The position numbers and the translations under genes are program-made. Under the pieces are notes generated by a model, which was not told the origin of the DNA, made no database searches, and was given only the letters and a program-made list of their open reading frames with translations. This document shows positions 8,601 through 17,155 of a DNA stretch of 34,122 bases, piece after piece. Within the stretch, counting starts at the first letter, position 1, and every line of letters starts with the position of its first letter. The stretch is taken from the NCBI GenBank assembly GCA_018062725.1, contig JAGORP010000011.1:1-34122 (forward strand), in the 5' to 3' direction. The DNA is from Flavobacterium sp. (GTDB lineage: Bacteria > Bacteroidota > Bacteroidia > Flavobacteriales > Flavobacteriaceae).

Positions 8601-9794
8601 TTAATTTTGATAGACTTTTAAGGCTTCTCCTAAAATCTGAGCTGACTTGACGATGTCTTCTTTTTTAAGAACATAGGCAATACGGACTTCATTTTTCCCC
8701 ATTCCTGGCGTTGAATAAAATCCTGCTGCTGGAGCAACCATTACGGTTTCTCCGTTAAAATCATACGATTCTAACAACCATTGTGCAAAATCATCGGCAT
8801 CCTGAACAGGAAGCTGTGCAATGCAATAAAAGGCACCTTTAGGTGTTGCAATTTTAACACCTGGGATTTTATTCATTTCCGTAATTAACGTATCACGACG
8901 GTCTCTATATTCGTCTATTACTTCATCAAAATAACTTTGTGGCGTATCTAAAGCGGCTTCACTAGCAATTTGTTCGTAAGTAGGTGGAGATAAACGGGCT
9001 TGAGCAAATTTCATTGCTGTAGCCATAAGGGCTGCATTTTTGGAAACAATACAACCAATTCTTGCGCCACACATGCTGTAGCGTTTGGAAACAGAATCAA
9101 TCATAATGGCGTTTTCTTCAATTCCAGGCACATCCATTACTGAGTAATGTTTGGCTCCTTCATCATAGACAAACTCACGATAAACTTCATCAGCAATTAA
9201 AAAGAGATCATGTTTTTTAACCAAGGCTGCTAATTGTTGGATTTCTGTTTCAGAATATAAATATCCTGTTGGATTACCTGGATTACAAATTAAGATGGCT
9301 TTGGTTTTTGGAGTAATTAATTTTTCAAAATCAGAAACAGGAGGTAGGGCAAAACCCGATTCAATTCCTGAAATCACCGGTACAACCTTTATCCCTGAAG
9401 CTGTCGCAAATCCATTGTAATTTGCATAAAAAGGTTCTGGAATAATGATTTCATCCCCTTGATCCATCGTACTTCCCATGGCAAATAATAGCGCTTCCGA
9501 ACCACCAGTAGTAACAATGATATCTTCTTTATTGATAGGCAAACCAATTTTTTGATAGCTTGCAGCTAGTTTTGTTCGATAACTGTCAAATCCTGCAGAA
9601 TGACTGTATTCTAAGACTTTAATATCAGTGTTTTTTATCGCTTGTAACGCCACTTCTGGTGTTTTAATATCGGGTTGACCAATATTTAAATGATATACTT
9701 TATGACCTTTCTTCTTTGCTATTTCTGCATAAGGAACCAATTTTCTAATTGGTGATTCAGGCATTTGCTGACCTTTATATGATATTTTAGGCAT
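8601..9794 (-). CDS. PLP-dependent aminotransferase, class I/II (AspC/aromatic aminotransferase-like)
   Basis: 397-residue fold-type I aminotransferase. Counted from the ATG at 9794: NPGNPTG at 171-177 with Asn174, Asp202 and Tyr205 (ADEVYREF) contacting the cofactor, Schiff-base Lys237 (in SVSKRYSMCGARIG) and Arg245. The family includes aspartate, aromatic and alanine aminotransferases; the substrate cannot be told from sequence. The frame stays open upstream to a TTG at 9815, but ATG 9794 gives the normal MPKISYKG beginning. It is transcribed divergently from the aspartyl protease gene. Confidence 0.9.
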   Translation of the reverse strand: MPKISYKGQQMPESPIRKLVPYAEIAKKKGHKVYHLNIGQPDIKTPEVALQAIKNTDIKVLEYSHSAGFDSYRTKLAASYQKIGLPINKEDIIVTTGGSEALLFAMGSTMDQGDEIIIPEPFYANYNGFATASGIKVVPVISGIESGFALPPVSDFEKLITPKTKAILICNPGNPTGYLYSETEIQQLAALVKKHDLFLIADEVYREFVYDEGAKHYSVMDVPGIEENAIMIDSVSKRYSMCGARIGCIVSKNAALMATAMKFAQARLSPPTYEQIASEAALDTPQSYFDEVIDEYRDRRDTLITEMNKIPGVKIATPKGAFYCIAQLPVQDADDFAQWLLESYDFNGETVMVAPAAGFYSTPGMGKNEVRIAYVLKKEDIVKSAQILGEALKVYQN

Positions 9795-9918
9795 GATATT
9801 GATTTTGAAATGCAAATTTGCAATATTTTATTCAATTAGGAATTTAAAATTTGTTGCAAATTTGTTAAATCTCCTTTTTTTGTACGAATTTATTGTAACT
9901 TTATAGAAAGCTTTTTTT

Positions 9919-11235
9919 ATGACTTTATTGTTTCGGATTGCATTAGTTTTATTTTCGACCCTTGTTTTTTCTCAGTCTCACTTCCGATTGACAAAAAATG
10001 AAAACAAAGGGGTAATCCCTTTTATTGAAAGCAATCATTTAGTCATTATTCCTGTTAATCTAAACGGTGTTGATTTGAATTTTTTGTTGGATACCGGCGT
10101 AGAAAATACCGTCCTTTTTAGTTTAGAAGAAACAGATTCTATAAATTTTGAAAACATCGAAAAAATTAAGATAAAAGGATTAGGTTCTGGTGAGGCTATG
10201 GATGCTTTGAAATCTTCCAAAAATAACTTGATTATTGAAAATTATGTTGATCCAGAACACGAAGTCTATATAATCTTAGATGAAAGCATTAATTTTTCAT
10301 CCCAACTCGGAATTCCCGTGCATGGAATCATTGGCTATTCTTTTTTTAAAGACCATTTAGTGGAAATAAATTATTCCAAAAGGAGGGTTTTTGTTTACCC
10401 ACATTCAAATAAATCCTTAAATAAAAAACTAAGCAAACTGACTTCTTTACCCATTTCGATTGAATCTCAAAAACCCTACATTACTTTAACAACGGGTTTA
10501 CATAATGAAAATTTAGAGACCAAACTACTTATCGATACAGGTAACAGTGATGCCATTTGGCTTTTTGAAGACACTAAAATAAAGGCACCCGCTCTTTTTT
10601 TTAATGATTTTTTAGGTCGTGGATTTAGTGGTGATATTTTTGGGAAGAGGTCACGTTTAGATCACCTTAAAATTCAAGAGTATGTTATCAATCAGCCAAC
10701 TGTTTCATTTCCTGACCAAACGTCTTTATTAGGAGTTAACTTGGTTAACAATCGGAATGGTTCTGTTGGTTCGAGTATTCTCAGACGTTTTAATGTTATT
10801 TATGATTATAAAAACAGTCAAGTTTTTCTTGATAAAAATTCAAATTTTGAGGATCCATTCAATTATAATATGAGTGGAATGGAATTAGAGCATGCAGGAA
10901 TGCAATACGTAGAGGAAAAAGTAGAATTATTTACCAATGCAATTAATGCAATACCTGTGGATATTAATACCGATTTACCAAGGAAATTTAAATATAATTT
11001 TTCTCTTAAGCCGGTATTGGTGGTTTTGTCAGTTCGACCAGATTCTCCAGCAGCAATCGCCGGAATTAAAAAGGGAGATGAGTTGAAAAAAATTAATGGT
11101 GCTTTAGCTTACAGATATAAACTATACGAAATTAACGAAATCTTGCAATCTGAAGAAGGAAAGTGGATAACAATAGAATACGAAAGAAATAAAAAGTTAT
11201 TTAAAACAAAAATTCAATTAAAAAAGATTTTATAA
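9919..11235 (+). CDS. Secreted two-lobed aspartyl protease with C-terminal PDZ domain
   Basis: 438 residues. An N-terminal signal peptide (about 1-19, ending VFSQS) directs it to the periplasm. Two retropepsin-like lobes follow: Asp58-Thr-Gly (FLLDTGVENTVLF) with HGIIGYSFF downstream, and Asp206-Thr-Gly (LIDTGNSDAIW) with VGSSILRRF downstream, so each lobe has both the catalytic DTG and the later hydrophobic-Gly element. A PDZ domain (~365-435, SVRPDSPAAIAGIKKGDELKKING) closes the protein. Family knowledge: proteins of this layout are common in Bacteroidota but little studied. The target is unknown; PDZ suggests recognition of exposed C-termini or regulation of access. A terminator shared with the DUF1573 gene follows. 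Confidence 0.88.
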   Translation: MTLLFRIALVLFSTLVFSQSHFRLTKNENKGVIPFIESNHLVIIPVNLNGVDLNFLLDTGVENTVLFSLEETDSINFENIEKIKIKGLGSGEAMDALKSSKNNLIIENYVDPEHEVYIILDESINFSSQLGIPVHGIIGYSFFKDHLVEINYSKRRVFVYPHSNKSLNKKLSKLTSLPISIESQKPYITLTTGLHNENLETKLLIDTGNSDAIWLFEDTKIKAPALFFNDFLGRGFSGDIFGKRSRLDHLKIQEYVINQPTVSFPDQTSLLGVNLVNNRNGSVGSSILRRFNVIYDYKNSQVFLDKNSNFEDPFNYNMSGMELEHAGMQYVEEKVELFTNAINAIPVDINTDLPRKFKYNFSLKPVLVVLSVRPDSPAAIAGIKKGDELKKINGALAYRYKLYEINEILQSEEGKWITIEYERNKKLFKTKIQLKKIL

Positions 11236-11237
11236 AA

Positions 11238-11262
11238 AAAGTCCTGCTACTCACAGGACTTT
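11238..11262. terminator. Intrinsic terminator between convergent genes
   Basis: 9-bp stem (AAAGTCCTG / CAGGACTTT) with a 7-base loop. The T-run is much better on the minus strand, so it mainly ends the DUF1573 transcript. Confidence 0.75.
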
Positions 11263-11280
11263 AAATTTTTAAAAATAAGA

Positions 11281-11688
11281 TTATTTAGTTGCAGGAACGT
11301 TTGGGGTTATGACAAGCCCTTTAATTTTCAAGGCGACCAATCCTCCATCAACGTTTACGGCATTACTTTCAACTGTTATGGTTTTTCTAATCGGACCTGG
11401 ATTCATATTGTATTTAACCTCAATTTTTCCCGTTTTTCCTGGTAAAATAGGATCCTTAGGTTTAGAAGGAACGGTACATCCACAAGAAGATTTTACATCT
11501 TTTATGATTAATGGCGCATCTCCTGTATTGGTAAATTCAAATACTCTAATCCCGTTATCGGTTTCTTTTGAAACATTACCATAATCTATGGTGTTGTCGG
11601 CAGCTTTAAATTCAATTTTAGCTCCAGACTGTGCTTGAATTGTCACACTACAAACAAGCAGTACTATAATAGCGATGATTTTTTTCAT
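11281..11688 (-). CDS. Secreted DUF1573 domain protein
   Basis: 135-residue exported protein: signal peptide (MKKIIAIIVLLVCSVTIQAQ) followed by one DUF1573 domain of about 110 residues. The domain shows the family's HYDIN/MSP-like beta-sandwich pattern: FEFTNTGDAPLIIKDVKSSCGCTVP, then LPGKTGKIEVKYNM and IRKTITVESNA. The CGC motif is the family hallmark. These domains are very abundant in Bacteroidota periplasmic and surface proteins; the molecular role is not known. A promoter-like sequence lies directly upstream. Confidence 0.9.
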   Translation of the reverse strand: MKKIIAIIVLLVCSVTIQAQSGAKIEFKAADNTIDYGNVSKETDNGIRVFEFTNTGDAPLIIKDVKSSCGCTVPSKPKDPILPGKTGKIEVKYNMNPGPIRKTITVESNAVNVDGGLVALKIKGLVITPNVPATK

Positions 11689-11704
11689 TTCTTTTTGTTT
11701 AAAG

Positions 11705-11734
11705 TAAAATTACTTTGTTTTTGTAAACATACAA
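11705..11734 (-). promoter_or_regulatory. Putative promoter of the DUF1573 gene
   Basis: On the minus strand: -33 TTG (11732-11734), 19-base spacer, -7 TAATTTTA (11705-11712, seven of eight matches to TAnnTTTG). It predicts a leader of about 12 bases. Confidence 0.5.
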
Positions 11735-11772
11735 ATATTTTTAACGCACTTTTTATATTAGTGTAGTTTACT

Positions 11773-11780
11773 TACTTTTG
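11773..11780 (+). promoter_or_regulatory. Putative -7 element (TACTTTTG) for valS
   Basis: Exact TAnnTTTG match, but no TTG at the usual distance. If used, the valS leader would be about 165 bases. A weaker alternative (TACCTTTC, 11903-11910) would give a short leader. Confidence 0.35.
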
Positions 11781-11906
11781 CATATAAATTACAAAAAGTG
11801 TACCAAAGTTTATTTTACATACTTCATCAAGAACGAGTCAATGGCTTGATTCAATTTATTTAGCCTATTTTAAGAAGAAAAGGGCTACTATCACTTTTTA
11901 TATACC

Positions 11907-11926
11907 TTTCAGAATTTATTCTGAAA
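11907..11926 (+). other. Hairpin in the valS upstream region
   Basis: Perfect 8-bp inverted repeat (TTTCAGAA / TTCTGAAA) with a 4-base loop, 24 bases ahead of the valS start. It has no T-run. The rest of the 262-base gap shows no ORF, RNA gene or repeat that I recognise. Confidence 0.4.
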
Positions 11927-11950
11927 TCTAAAATTTAAATCAATTATCAA

Positions 11951-14578
11951 ATGATACCAACACAATTCGATGCCAAACAAGTAGAAAAAAAATGGTACGA
12001 TTACTGGATGAAAAACAATTATTTTCATTCGACACCAGACCATAGGACTCCTTACACAATCGTAATTCCACCACCCAATGTAACCGGAGTGTTGCACATG
12101 GGACATATGTTAAATAATACCATTCAAGATGTATTAATTCGTCGTGCACGTTTAAAAGGATTCAATGCTTGTTGGGTTCCTGGTACCGATCATGCTTCTA
12201 TTGCTACAGAAGCTAAAGTGGTTGCCAAACTGAAATCGGAAGGCATTAATAAATCAGATTTAACTCGAGAAGAGTTCTTAAAACACGCGTTTGATTGGAC
12301 TGAAAAATACGGCGGAACCATTCTAGAACAATTAAAACAATTGGGTTGTTCTTGTGATTGGGATAGAACTAAATTCACAATGGACGACGATATGTCAGCT
12401 TCTGTCATTCGTTCGTTTGTAGATTTATACAACAAAGGACAAATTTATCGTGGTTACCGCATGGTAAACTGGGATCCAGAAGCAAAAACGACTTTATCTG
12501 ATGAGGAAGTTATTTATGAAGAACGTCAAGGTAAATTATACCACTTAAAGTATCAAATTGAAGGCTCCAACGAGTTTGTGACTATTGCAACCACTCGTCC
12601 TGAAACTATTTTAGGGGATACTGCGATTTGTATTCACCCGGAAGATGAGCGTTATTTCCACCTAAAAGGGAAAAATGCTATCGTACCAATTTGTAACCGT
12701 GTTATTCCAATTATTTTCGATGATTATGTAGACATGGAATTTGGTACAGGTTGTTTAAAAGTTACACCAGCACACGATGTTAACGATAAAACTTTAGGAG
12801 AAAAACACAATTTAGAAATCATCGATATTTTTAATGATGATGCGTCTTTAAATAGTTTCGGATTGCATTACGAAGGAAAAGATCGTTTTGTAGTTCGTGA
12901 AGAAATTTCAGCCGAATTAGAGTCGATTGGATCTATTGCAAAAATTGAAACACACATCAATAATGTCGGAACTTCTGAAAGAACTAAAGCAGTAATAGAG
13001 CCTCGTTTATCCGATCAATGGTTCTTAAAAATGGAAGATTTGGTAAAGCCAGCCATTCATGCCGTTTTAGAATCTGATGAAATTAAACTATATCCTTCTC
13101 GTTTCAATAATACCTATGCGCATTGGTTAAACAATATTCGCGATTGGAATATTTCTCGTCAGTTATGGTGGGGACAACAAATTCCTGCGTATTTCTACGG
13201 CGATGGAAAAGAAGATTTCGTTGTTGCCGAAAATATTGAAGAGGCTGTGAAATTAGCACAAGTAAAAACGTCTAATGCGAACCTTCAGGCTTCCGATTTA
13301 AAACAGGATCCAGATGCTTTAGACACTTGGTTCTCTTCTTGGTTATGGCCAATGTCGGTTTTTGGTGGAATCATGGATCCTGAAAATGAGGATTTTAAAT
13401 ACTATTATCCAACCAATGATTTGGTTACTGGTCCAGACATTTTATTCTTTTGGGTAGCTCGTATGATTATTGCAGGCTATGAATATGCCGATGCTAAACC
13501 GTTTAGCAATGTTTATTTAACGGGATTAGTACGTGACAAACAAGGTCGAAAAATGTCGAAATCATTAGGAAATTCTCCTGAACCATTAGGTTTAATTGAG
13601 AAATTTGGCGCCGATGGTGTTCGTGTAGGATTACTTTTGAGTGCTTCTGCCGGAAATGATATTTTATTCGATGAAGAATTATGTAACCAAGGTAAAGGAT
13701 TCGCCAATAAAATTTGGAATGCTTTTCGTTTGATAAAAGGTTGGGAAGTGGCCGATATTGCACAACCTGAAGCTTCTAAAGTAGCCATAGAATGGTATGA
13801 AGCGAAATTGCAACAAACGTTATTGGAAATTGAAGATAATTTTGAAAAATACCGATTATCTGAAGCGTTAATGTCGATTTATAAATTAGTTTGGGATGAT
13901 TTCTGTTCTTGGTTCTTAGAAATGATTAAACCAGGTTACCAACAACCAATCGATAGAAAAACGTTCGATAAAGCCATTGAAATGTTGGAAGAAAACTTGA
14001 AATTATTACATCCATTTATGCCTTTCTTAACTGAGGAAATTTGGCAATATATTGCAGAAAGAACTCCTGAAGAAGCCTTGATCGTTTCCCATTGGCCAGA
14101 AATGAAGCCTTTTGATCAGAAATTAATTTCCGATTTTGAATGGGCAACCGAAGTAATTTCAGGTATTAGAACCATCAGAAAAGACAAAAACATTTCGTTT
14201 AAAGAAACGATCGATTTACGTGTAGTTAATAATGAAAATGCGGCTACTTATTTTGATACTGTAATTATGAAACTTGGAAATGTTTCCGATTTGGCTTACG
14301 TTTCCGAAAAAATAAACGGAGCTTTATCATATCGCGTAAAATCGAATGAGTATTTTATTCCAATTTCAGGGAATATTGACATAGCTGCAGAAATTGCGAA
14401 GTTGACCGAAGAGTTAAATTATACTAAAGGATTTTTAAAATCCGTTCAAGGAAAATTGTCCAACGAGAAATTCGTAAACGGTGCTCCCGAACAAGTTCTT
14501 GCCAATGAACGCAAAAAAGAAGCCGATGCACTGGCAAAAATTGCAACGCTAGAGCAAAGCTTAGTAAGTTTACAATAA
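11951..14578 (+). CDS. valS: Valyl-tRNA synthetase
   Basis: Class I aminoacyl-tRNA synthetase charging tRNA-Val; 875 residues, the usual bacterial length. Seen: the HIGH-type motif HMGH at 49-52 ([14 protein letters not shown]), KMSKS at 534-538 ([11 protein letters not shown]), the editing (CP1) domain between them with [12 protein letters not shown] and [12 protein letters not shown], the class-Ia signature [10 protein letters not shown], the anticodon-binding domain, and a C-terminal coiled coil (~810-875, rich in Glu, Lys and Leu). PNVTG followed by VLHMGH separates it from isoleucyl enzymes. The start ATG 11951 ([16 protein letters not shown]) matches the family. Confidence 0.97.
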   Translation: MIPTQFDAKQVEKKWYDYWMKNNYFHSTPDHRTPYTIVIPPPNVTGVLHMGHMLNNTIQDVLIRRARLKGFNACWVPGTDHASIATEAKVVAKLKSEGINKSDLTREEFLKHAFDWTEKYGGTILEQLKQLGCSCDWDRTKFTMDDDMSASVIRSFVDLYNKGQIYRGYRMVNWDPEAKTTLSDEEVIYEERQGKLYHLKYQIEGSNEFVTIATTRPETILGDTAICIHPEDERYFHLKGKNAIVPICNRVIPIIFDDYVDMEFGTGCLKVTPAHDVNDKTLGEKHNLEIIDIFNDDASLNSFGLHYEGKDRFVVREEISAELESIGSIAKIETHINNVGTSERTKAVIEPRLSDQWFLKMEDLVKPAIHAVLESDEIKLYPSRFNNTYAHWLNNIRDWNISRQLWWGQQIPAYFYGDGKEDFVVAENIEEAVKLAQVKTSNANLQASDLKQDPDALDTWFSSWLWPMSVFGGIMDPENEDFKYYYPTNDLVTGPDILFFWVARMIIAGYEYADAKPFSNVYLTGLVRDKQGRKMSKSLGNSPEPLGLIEKFGADGVRVGLLLSASAGNDILFDEELCNQGKGFANKIWNAFRLIKGWEVADIAQPEASKVAIEWYEAKLQQTLLEIEDNFEKYRLSEALMSIYKLVWDDFCSWFLEMIKPGYQQPIDRKTFDKAIEMLEENLKLLHPFMPFLTEEIWQYIAERTPEEALIVSHWPEMKPFDQKLISDFEWATEVISGIRTIRKDKNISFKETIDLRVVNNENAATYFDTVIMKLGNVSDLAYVSEKINGALSYRVKSNEYFIPISGNIDIAAEIAKLTEELNYTKGFLKSVQGKLSNEKFVNGAPEQVLANERKKEADALAKIATLEQSLVSLQ

Positions 14579-14581
14579 TTG

Positions 14582-14611
14582 AAAAATCCCAAGCGTGAGT
14601 TTGGGATTTTT
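14582..14611 (+). terminator. Intrinsic terminator of valS
   Basis: 11-bp stem (AAAAATCCCAA / TTGGGATTTTT) with an 8-base loop and trailing T-run, starting 3 bases after the valS stop. Confidence 0.85.
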
Positions 14612-14674
14612 TGTTTTCAAATATGCTGAATTCTGACTTCTAATTTCTATTTTTGTACCACAACAACACTAACT

Positions 14675-15697
14675 ATGTACAAATTACTCATTCGCCCGAT
14701 ACTTTTTTGGTTTGATCCTGAAGAAGTGCATTATTTTACCTTTTCCCTTATTCGTTTTGTGAATAGAATTCCAGGATTTTCATCGATTTTCAAATCTTTA
14801 TATGAAGTCAATGATAAACGTTTGGAGCGTGAAGTTTTCGGACTAAAATTTAAAAATCCAGTGGGTTTGGCTGCCGGTTTTGATAAAGATGCAAAGTTGT
14901 ATCAAGAATTATCTAATTTCGGTTTCGGATTTATTGAAATAGGAACGTTAACCCCAAAAGGTCAAGAAGGGAATCCTAAAAAACGATTGTTTCGATTGTT
15001 AGAAGATTCGGCGATTATTAACCGAATGGGTTTTAATAACGGTGGAGTCCTTGAAGCGGTAAATCGATTAAAAAAGAATAAAGGCGTTTTAATTGGCGGC
15101 AATATTGGTAAAAATAAAGTTACACCTAATGAAGAAGCGGTTAAAGATTATGAAATTTGTTTCGAAGCATTATTCAATCACGTCGATTATTTTGTAGTAA
15201 ATGTAAGTTCACCCAACACACCAGGATTGCGTGAATTGCAAGAAAAAGAGCCTTTAATTAAGCTTTTGCAAACGCTACAGGATTTAAATAACTTAAAAGA
15301 AAAACCGAAACCTATTCTTTTAAAAATTGCACCCGATTTAACCAATGAACAATTGATGGATATTATTGAGATTGTAAAAACCACCCAAATTGCTGGTGTT
15401 ATTGCAACGAATACTACGATTTCAAGAGAAGGATTACATGCTGCAAATCAAATAGAAACGGGTGGTTTATCGGGGAAACCATTAACCAAGCGTTCTACTG
15501 AAGTAATTCGTTTTCTTTCTGAAAAAAGTCATAAATCCTTTCCAATTATTGGAGTTGGTGGGATTCATTCTCCAGAAGATGCTATTGAAAAATTAGAAGC
15601 AGGAGCGAGTTTGGTGCAATTGTATACTGGTTTTATTTATGAAGGTCCTGCATTGGTTAAAGCCATTAATAAAGCTGTTTTAAGCGCTATGAAATAG
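14675..15697 (+). CDS. pyrD: Dihydroorotate dehydrogenase (quinone), class 2
   Basis: Membrane-associated FMN enzyme oxidising dihydroorotate to orotate in pyrimidine synthesis, passing electrons to the quinone pool. 340 residues, class 2 length. The N-terminal amphipathic segment (about 1-35) is the membrane/quinone tunnel part that marks class 2. Seen: [13 protein letters not shown] (61-73), [26 protein letters not shown], the catalytic Ser179 in [14 protein letters not shown], and the FMN-phosphate segments [12 protein letters not shown] and [11 protein letters not shown]. The last 18 bases overlap the 3' end of the convergent DUF3307 gene. Confidence 0.96.
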   Translation: MYKLLIRPILFWFDPEEVHYFTFSLIRFVNRIPGFSSIFKSLYEVNDKRLEREVFGLKFKNPVGLAAGFDKDAKLYQELSNFGFGFIEIGTLTPKGQEGNPKKRLFRLLEDSAIINRMGFNNGGVLEAVNRLKKNKGVLIGGNIGKNKVTPNEEAVKDYEICFEALFNHVDYFVVNVSSPNTPGLRELQEKEPLIKLLQTLQDLNNLKEKPKPILLKIAPDLTNEQLMDIIEIVKTTQIAGVIATNTTISREGLHAANQIETGGLSGKPLTKRSTEVIRFLSEKSHKSFPIIGVGGIHSPEDAIEKLEAGASLVQLYTGFIYEGPALVKAINKAVLSAMK

Positions 15698-16387
15698 GGT
15701 TTTGACTAACAATCCAATTGCAATTGCAATTCCGAAACTAAGCATTGTACCAATAATTACATATTCGGTTAATTTTCGGTCTTTGGCTTCTGTTAAATCT
15801 CCAAATCTAAAAATAGATTTAGCTCCTAATAAAAAACCAACTGCCGAAAATTGATCAATTAAAATGAAGCAAATCACGAATAACCTTTCTAATATTCCAA
15901 TATAATTTCCTGCATTTTGTAGCGACTGATCTTCACTTTTGTTTTCTGGCGTCCAAATTGATAATAATGTTCGAATGAGTATGGAAGTAGGTTTGCCTAA
16001 AAACAGTAGTCCAGTACCTATAATCCAATATTTTTGGTTTAGAGCACTAAAATCAATTTGGATTCCTTGATAGAGCATGCCTATTATTAAAATGCTTATT
16101 AAATGAGCCATTTGATCAATTATGAACCATTTTCTTCGCGTGTTTTCTGTTTGGAATTGTAATTTAACGGCATCAATACACCAATGAATCGCCATTAATA
16201 CAAAAGCATATAAAAGGAATTCTTTTTCAAAAACCAAAAGACTGGCAAGAATGCCGTGTAGCAAACAATGAAGATAAAGATATTTGCTTTTAAGTTTGTT
16301 AGCTTCTTTATGTTGAACCCAATTATTAGGTTGAAATATGAAATCGCCTAACAAATGGGCGAGTATTATTTTTACTATTAGTATCAT
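15680..16387 (-). CDS. DUF3307 integral membrane protein
   Basis: 235-residue membrane protein with about five to six hydrophobic segments. The DUF3307 pattern is visible: His11-x3-Asp15-x3-Gln19 ([10 protein letters not shown]), His40 and His44 in the next helix, and His68-x3-Asp72-x2-Lys75 (HWCIDAVK). The clustered His and Asp residues inside membrane segments suggest metal or proton chemistry, but no function is known. Its ATG overlaps the satD stop by four bases (ATGA), so the two are translationally coupled. Its 3' end overlaps pyrD by 18 bases on the opposite strand. Confidence 0.82.
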   Translation of the reverse strand: MILIVKIILAHLLGDFIFQPNNWVQHKEANKLKSKYLYLHCLLHGILASLLVFEKEFLLYAFVLMAIHWCIDAVKLQFQTENTRRKWFIIDQMAHLISILIIGMLYQGIQIDFSALNQKYWIIGTGLLFLGKPTSILIRTLLSIWTPENKSEDQSLQNAGNYIGILERLFVICFILIDQFSAVGFLLGAKSIFRFGDLTEAKDRKLTEYVIIGTMLSFGIAIAIGLLVKTLFHSA

Positions 16388-16995
16388 TTAGCGATTAATT
16401 TTACTTGTGATTTGTAATATTCATTCAATTCCAGTAATAAATCAAATTGAGCTCTTTTTCTTCTTCGGCTAACTGCAGCTTGGTTAATGCCTAATTTTTG
16501 ACCTAATTCTTCTTGTGATAAATCAGGGTTCTGCAAGGCGTTTATTACGAATTCAATCGATTGGGATAGCCAGCCGTCAATGAAAGTCAGTCCTAATTTA
16601 AACAATAAATTCATCTGAACATTAAATTCATGATGGTTGGTTTGAATGGCTAATGTATTTTTTTGTTTTTTTAAATTTTCAAACGTCTCGCCCGAATAGA
16701 TAAAAGCAGAACCATTACTCTCTGAAATTTTTTTCGAGGTATAATTTTTTTCACCAATACCAATACTCATTCGCGCATCAAGTTGAATACTTTTTAAATA
16801 GGTTTTAATCCAAATTGCTGTGATAAAAGCATCTTCTGGGTTTTTAACTTCCAATTGAAATTCATCTCCACGATAAATTTCCCAATCAGATGGATTTTTT
16901 CCAAACTGTGTTAGGAATTTTTTAAAATCGGTTATCCAATCGGCTGTTTTCAGCTTTCTCGATTTAATAATATCTCCTGTGATTATACTTGTCAT
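16384..16995 (-). CDS. SatD-family protein: palm-like domain plus C-terminal helix-turn-helix
   Basis: 203-residue cytoplasmic protein of the SatD family. N-terminal part: a strand ending in Asp8 (SIITGDIIKSR), a GDEF hairpin at 43-46 (EIYRGDEFQLEV) with Asp44, then helix and strand ARMSIGIGE (74-82) and GSAFIYSGETFENLK (95-109). This order, with two Asp 36 residues apart, resembles class III nucleotidyl cyclase or GGDEF palm domains; that likeness is my inference. C-terminal part: a helix-turn-helix (about 159-182, LSQEELGQKLGINQAAVSRRRK), probably DNA-binding. Family name traces to the streptococcal sat locus; biochemical role unknown. Three operator-like repeats lie directly upstream, suggesting autoregulation. 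Confidence 0.8.
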   Translation of the reverse strand: MTSIITGDIIKSRKLKTADWITDFKKFLTQFGKNPSDWEIYRGDEFQLEVKNPEDAFITAIWIKTYLKSIQLDARMSIGIGEKNYTSKKISESNGSAFIYSGETFENLKKQKNTLAIQTNHHEFNVQMNLLFKLGLTFIDGWLSQSIEFVINALQNPDLSQEELGQKLGINQAAVSRRRKRAQFDLLLELNEYYKSQVKLIAK

Positions 16996-16999
16996 ATTT

Positions 17000-17032
17000 C
17001 AAAAGTACTAAAATTTTGTTTAGTATTACCAA
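17000..17032 (-). promoter_or_regulatory. Putative satD promoter
   Basis: Minus strand: -33 TTG (17030-17032), 22-base spacer, -7 TACTTTTG (17000-17007, exact TAnnTTTG). The -7 ends 4 bases before the ATG, so the transcript would be essentially leaderless. The TTG lies inside the first 18-bp repeat. Confidence 0.55.
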
Positions 17033-17098
17033 ATTACGTAATATTTTTAATTATTACCAAATTACGTAATATTTATAATTATTACTCAATAGTGTAAT
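17025..17098. repeat. Three operator-like inverted repeats ATTAC-N8-GTAAT at 28-bp spacing
   Basis: Copies at 17025-17042, 17053-17070 and 17081-17098. Copies 1 and 2 are identical (inner eight bases CAAATTAC) and lie in 28-bp units differing at one base. Copy 3 has a different centre (TCAATAGT) but keeps both half-sites. They sit between the divergent satD and HMG-CoA-lyase-family genes. The equal spacing puts the sites on nearly matching helical positions, as for cooperative binding. Confidence 0.7.
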
Positions 17099-17118
17099 GT
17101 GAAGTTGTTATTTCCATT

Positions 17119-17147
17119 TTGAAACTTTATAAGTTTTAGTATCTTTG
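17119..17147 (+). promoter_or_regulatory. Putative promoter of the HMG-CoA-lyase-family gene
   Basis: -33 TTG (17119-17121), 18-base spacer, -7 TATCTTTG (17140-17147, exact consensus). The predicted start of transcription is only a few bases before the ATG at 17156. Confidence 0.6.
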
Positions 17148-17155
17148 AATTCGAA

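Noticed and set aside
9795..9815. TTG-initiated extension of the aminotransferase
   Set aside because: The ATG at 9794 gives the normal N-terminus; the extension adds only seven residues without family support.
11309..11584. 91-codon open frame antisense to the DUF1573 gene
   Set aside because: A shadow of the DUF1573 coding strand with no domain or promoter of its own.
11689..11950. tRNA or other structural RNA gene in the largest intergenic gap
   Set aside because: No cloverleaf arms, no TTCGA-type loop and no GC-rich region could be found.
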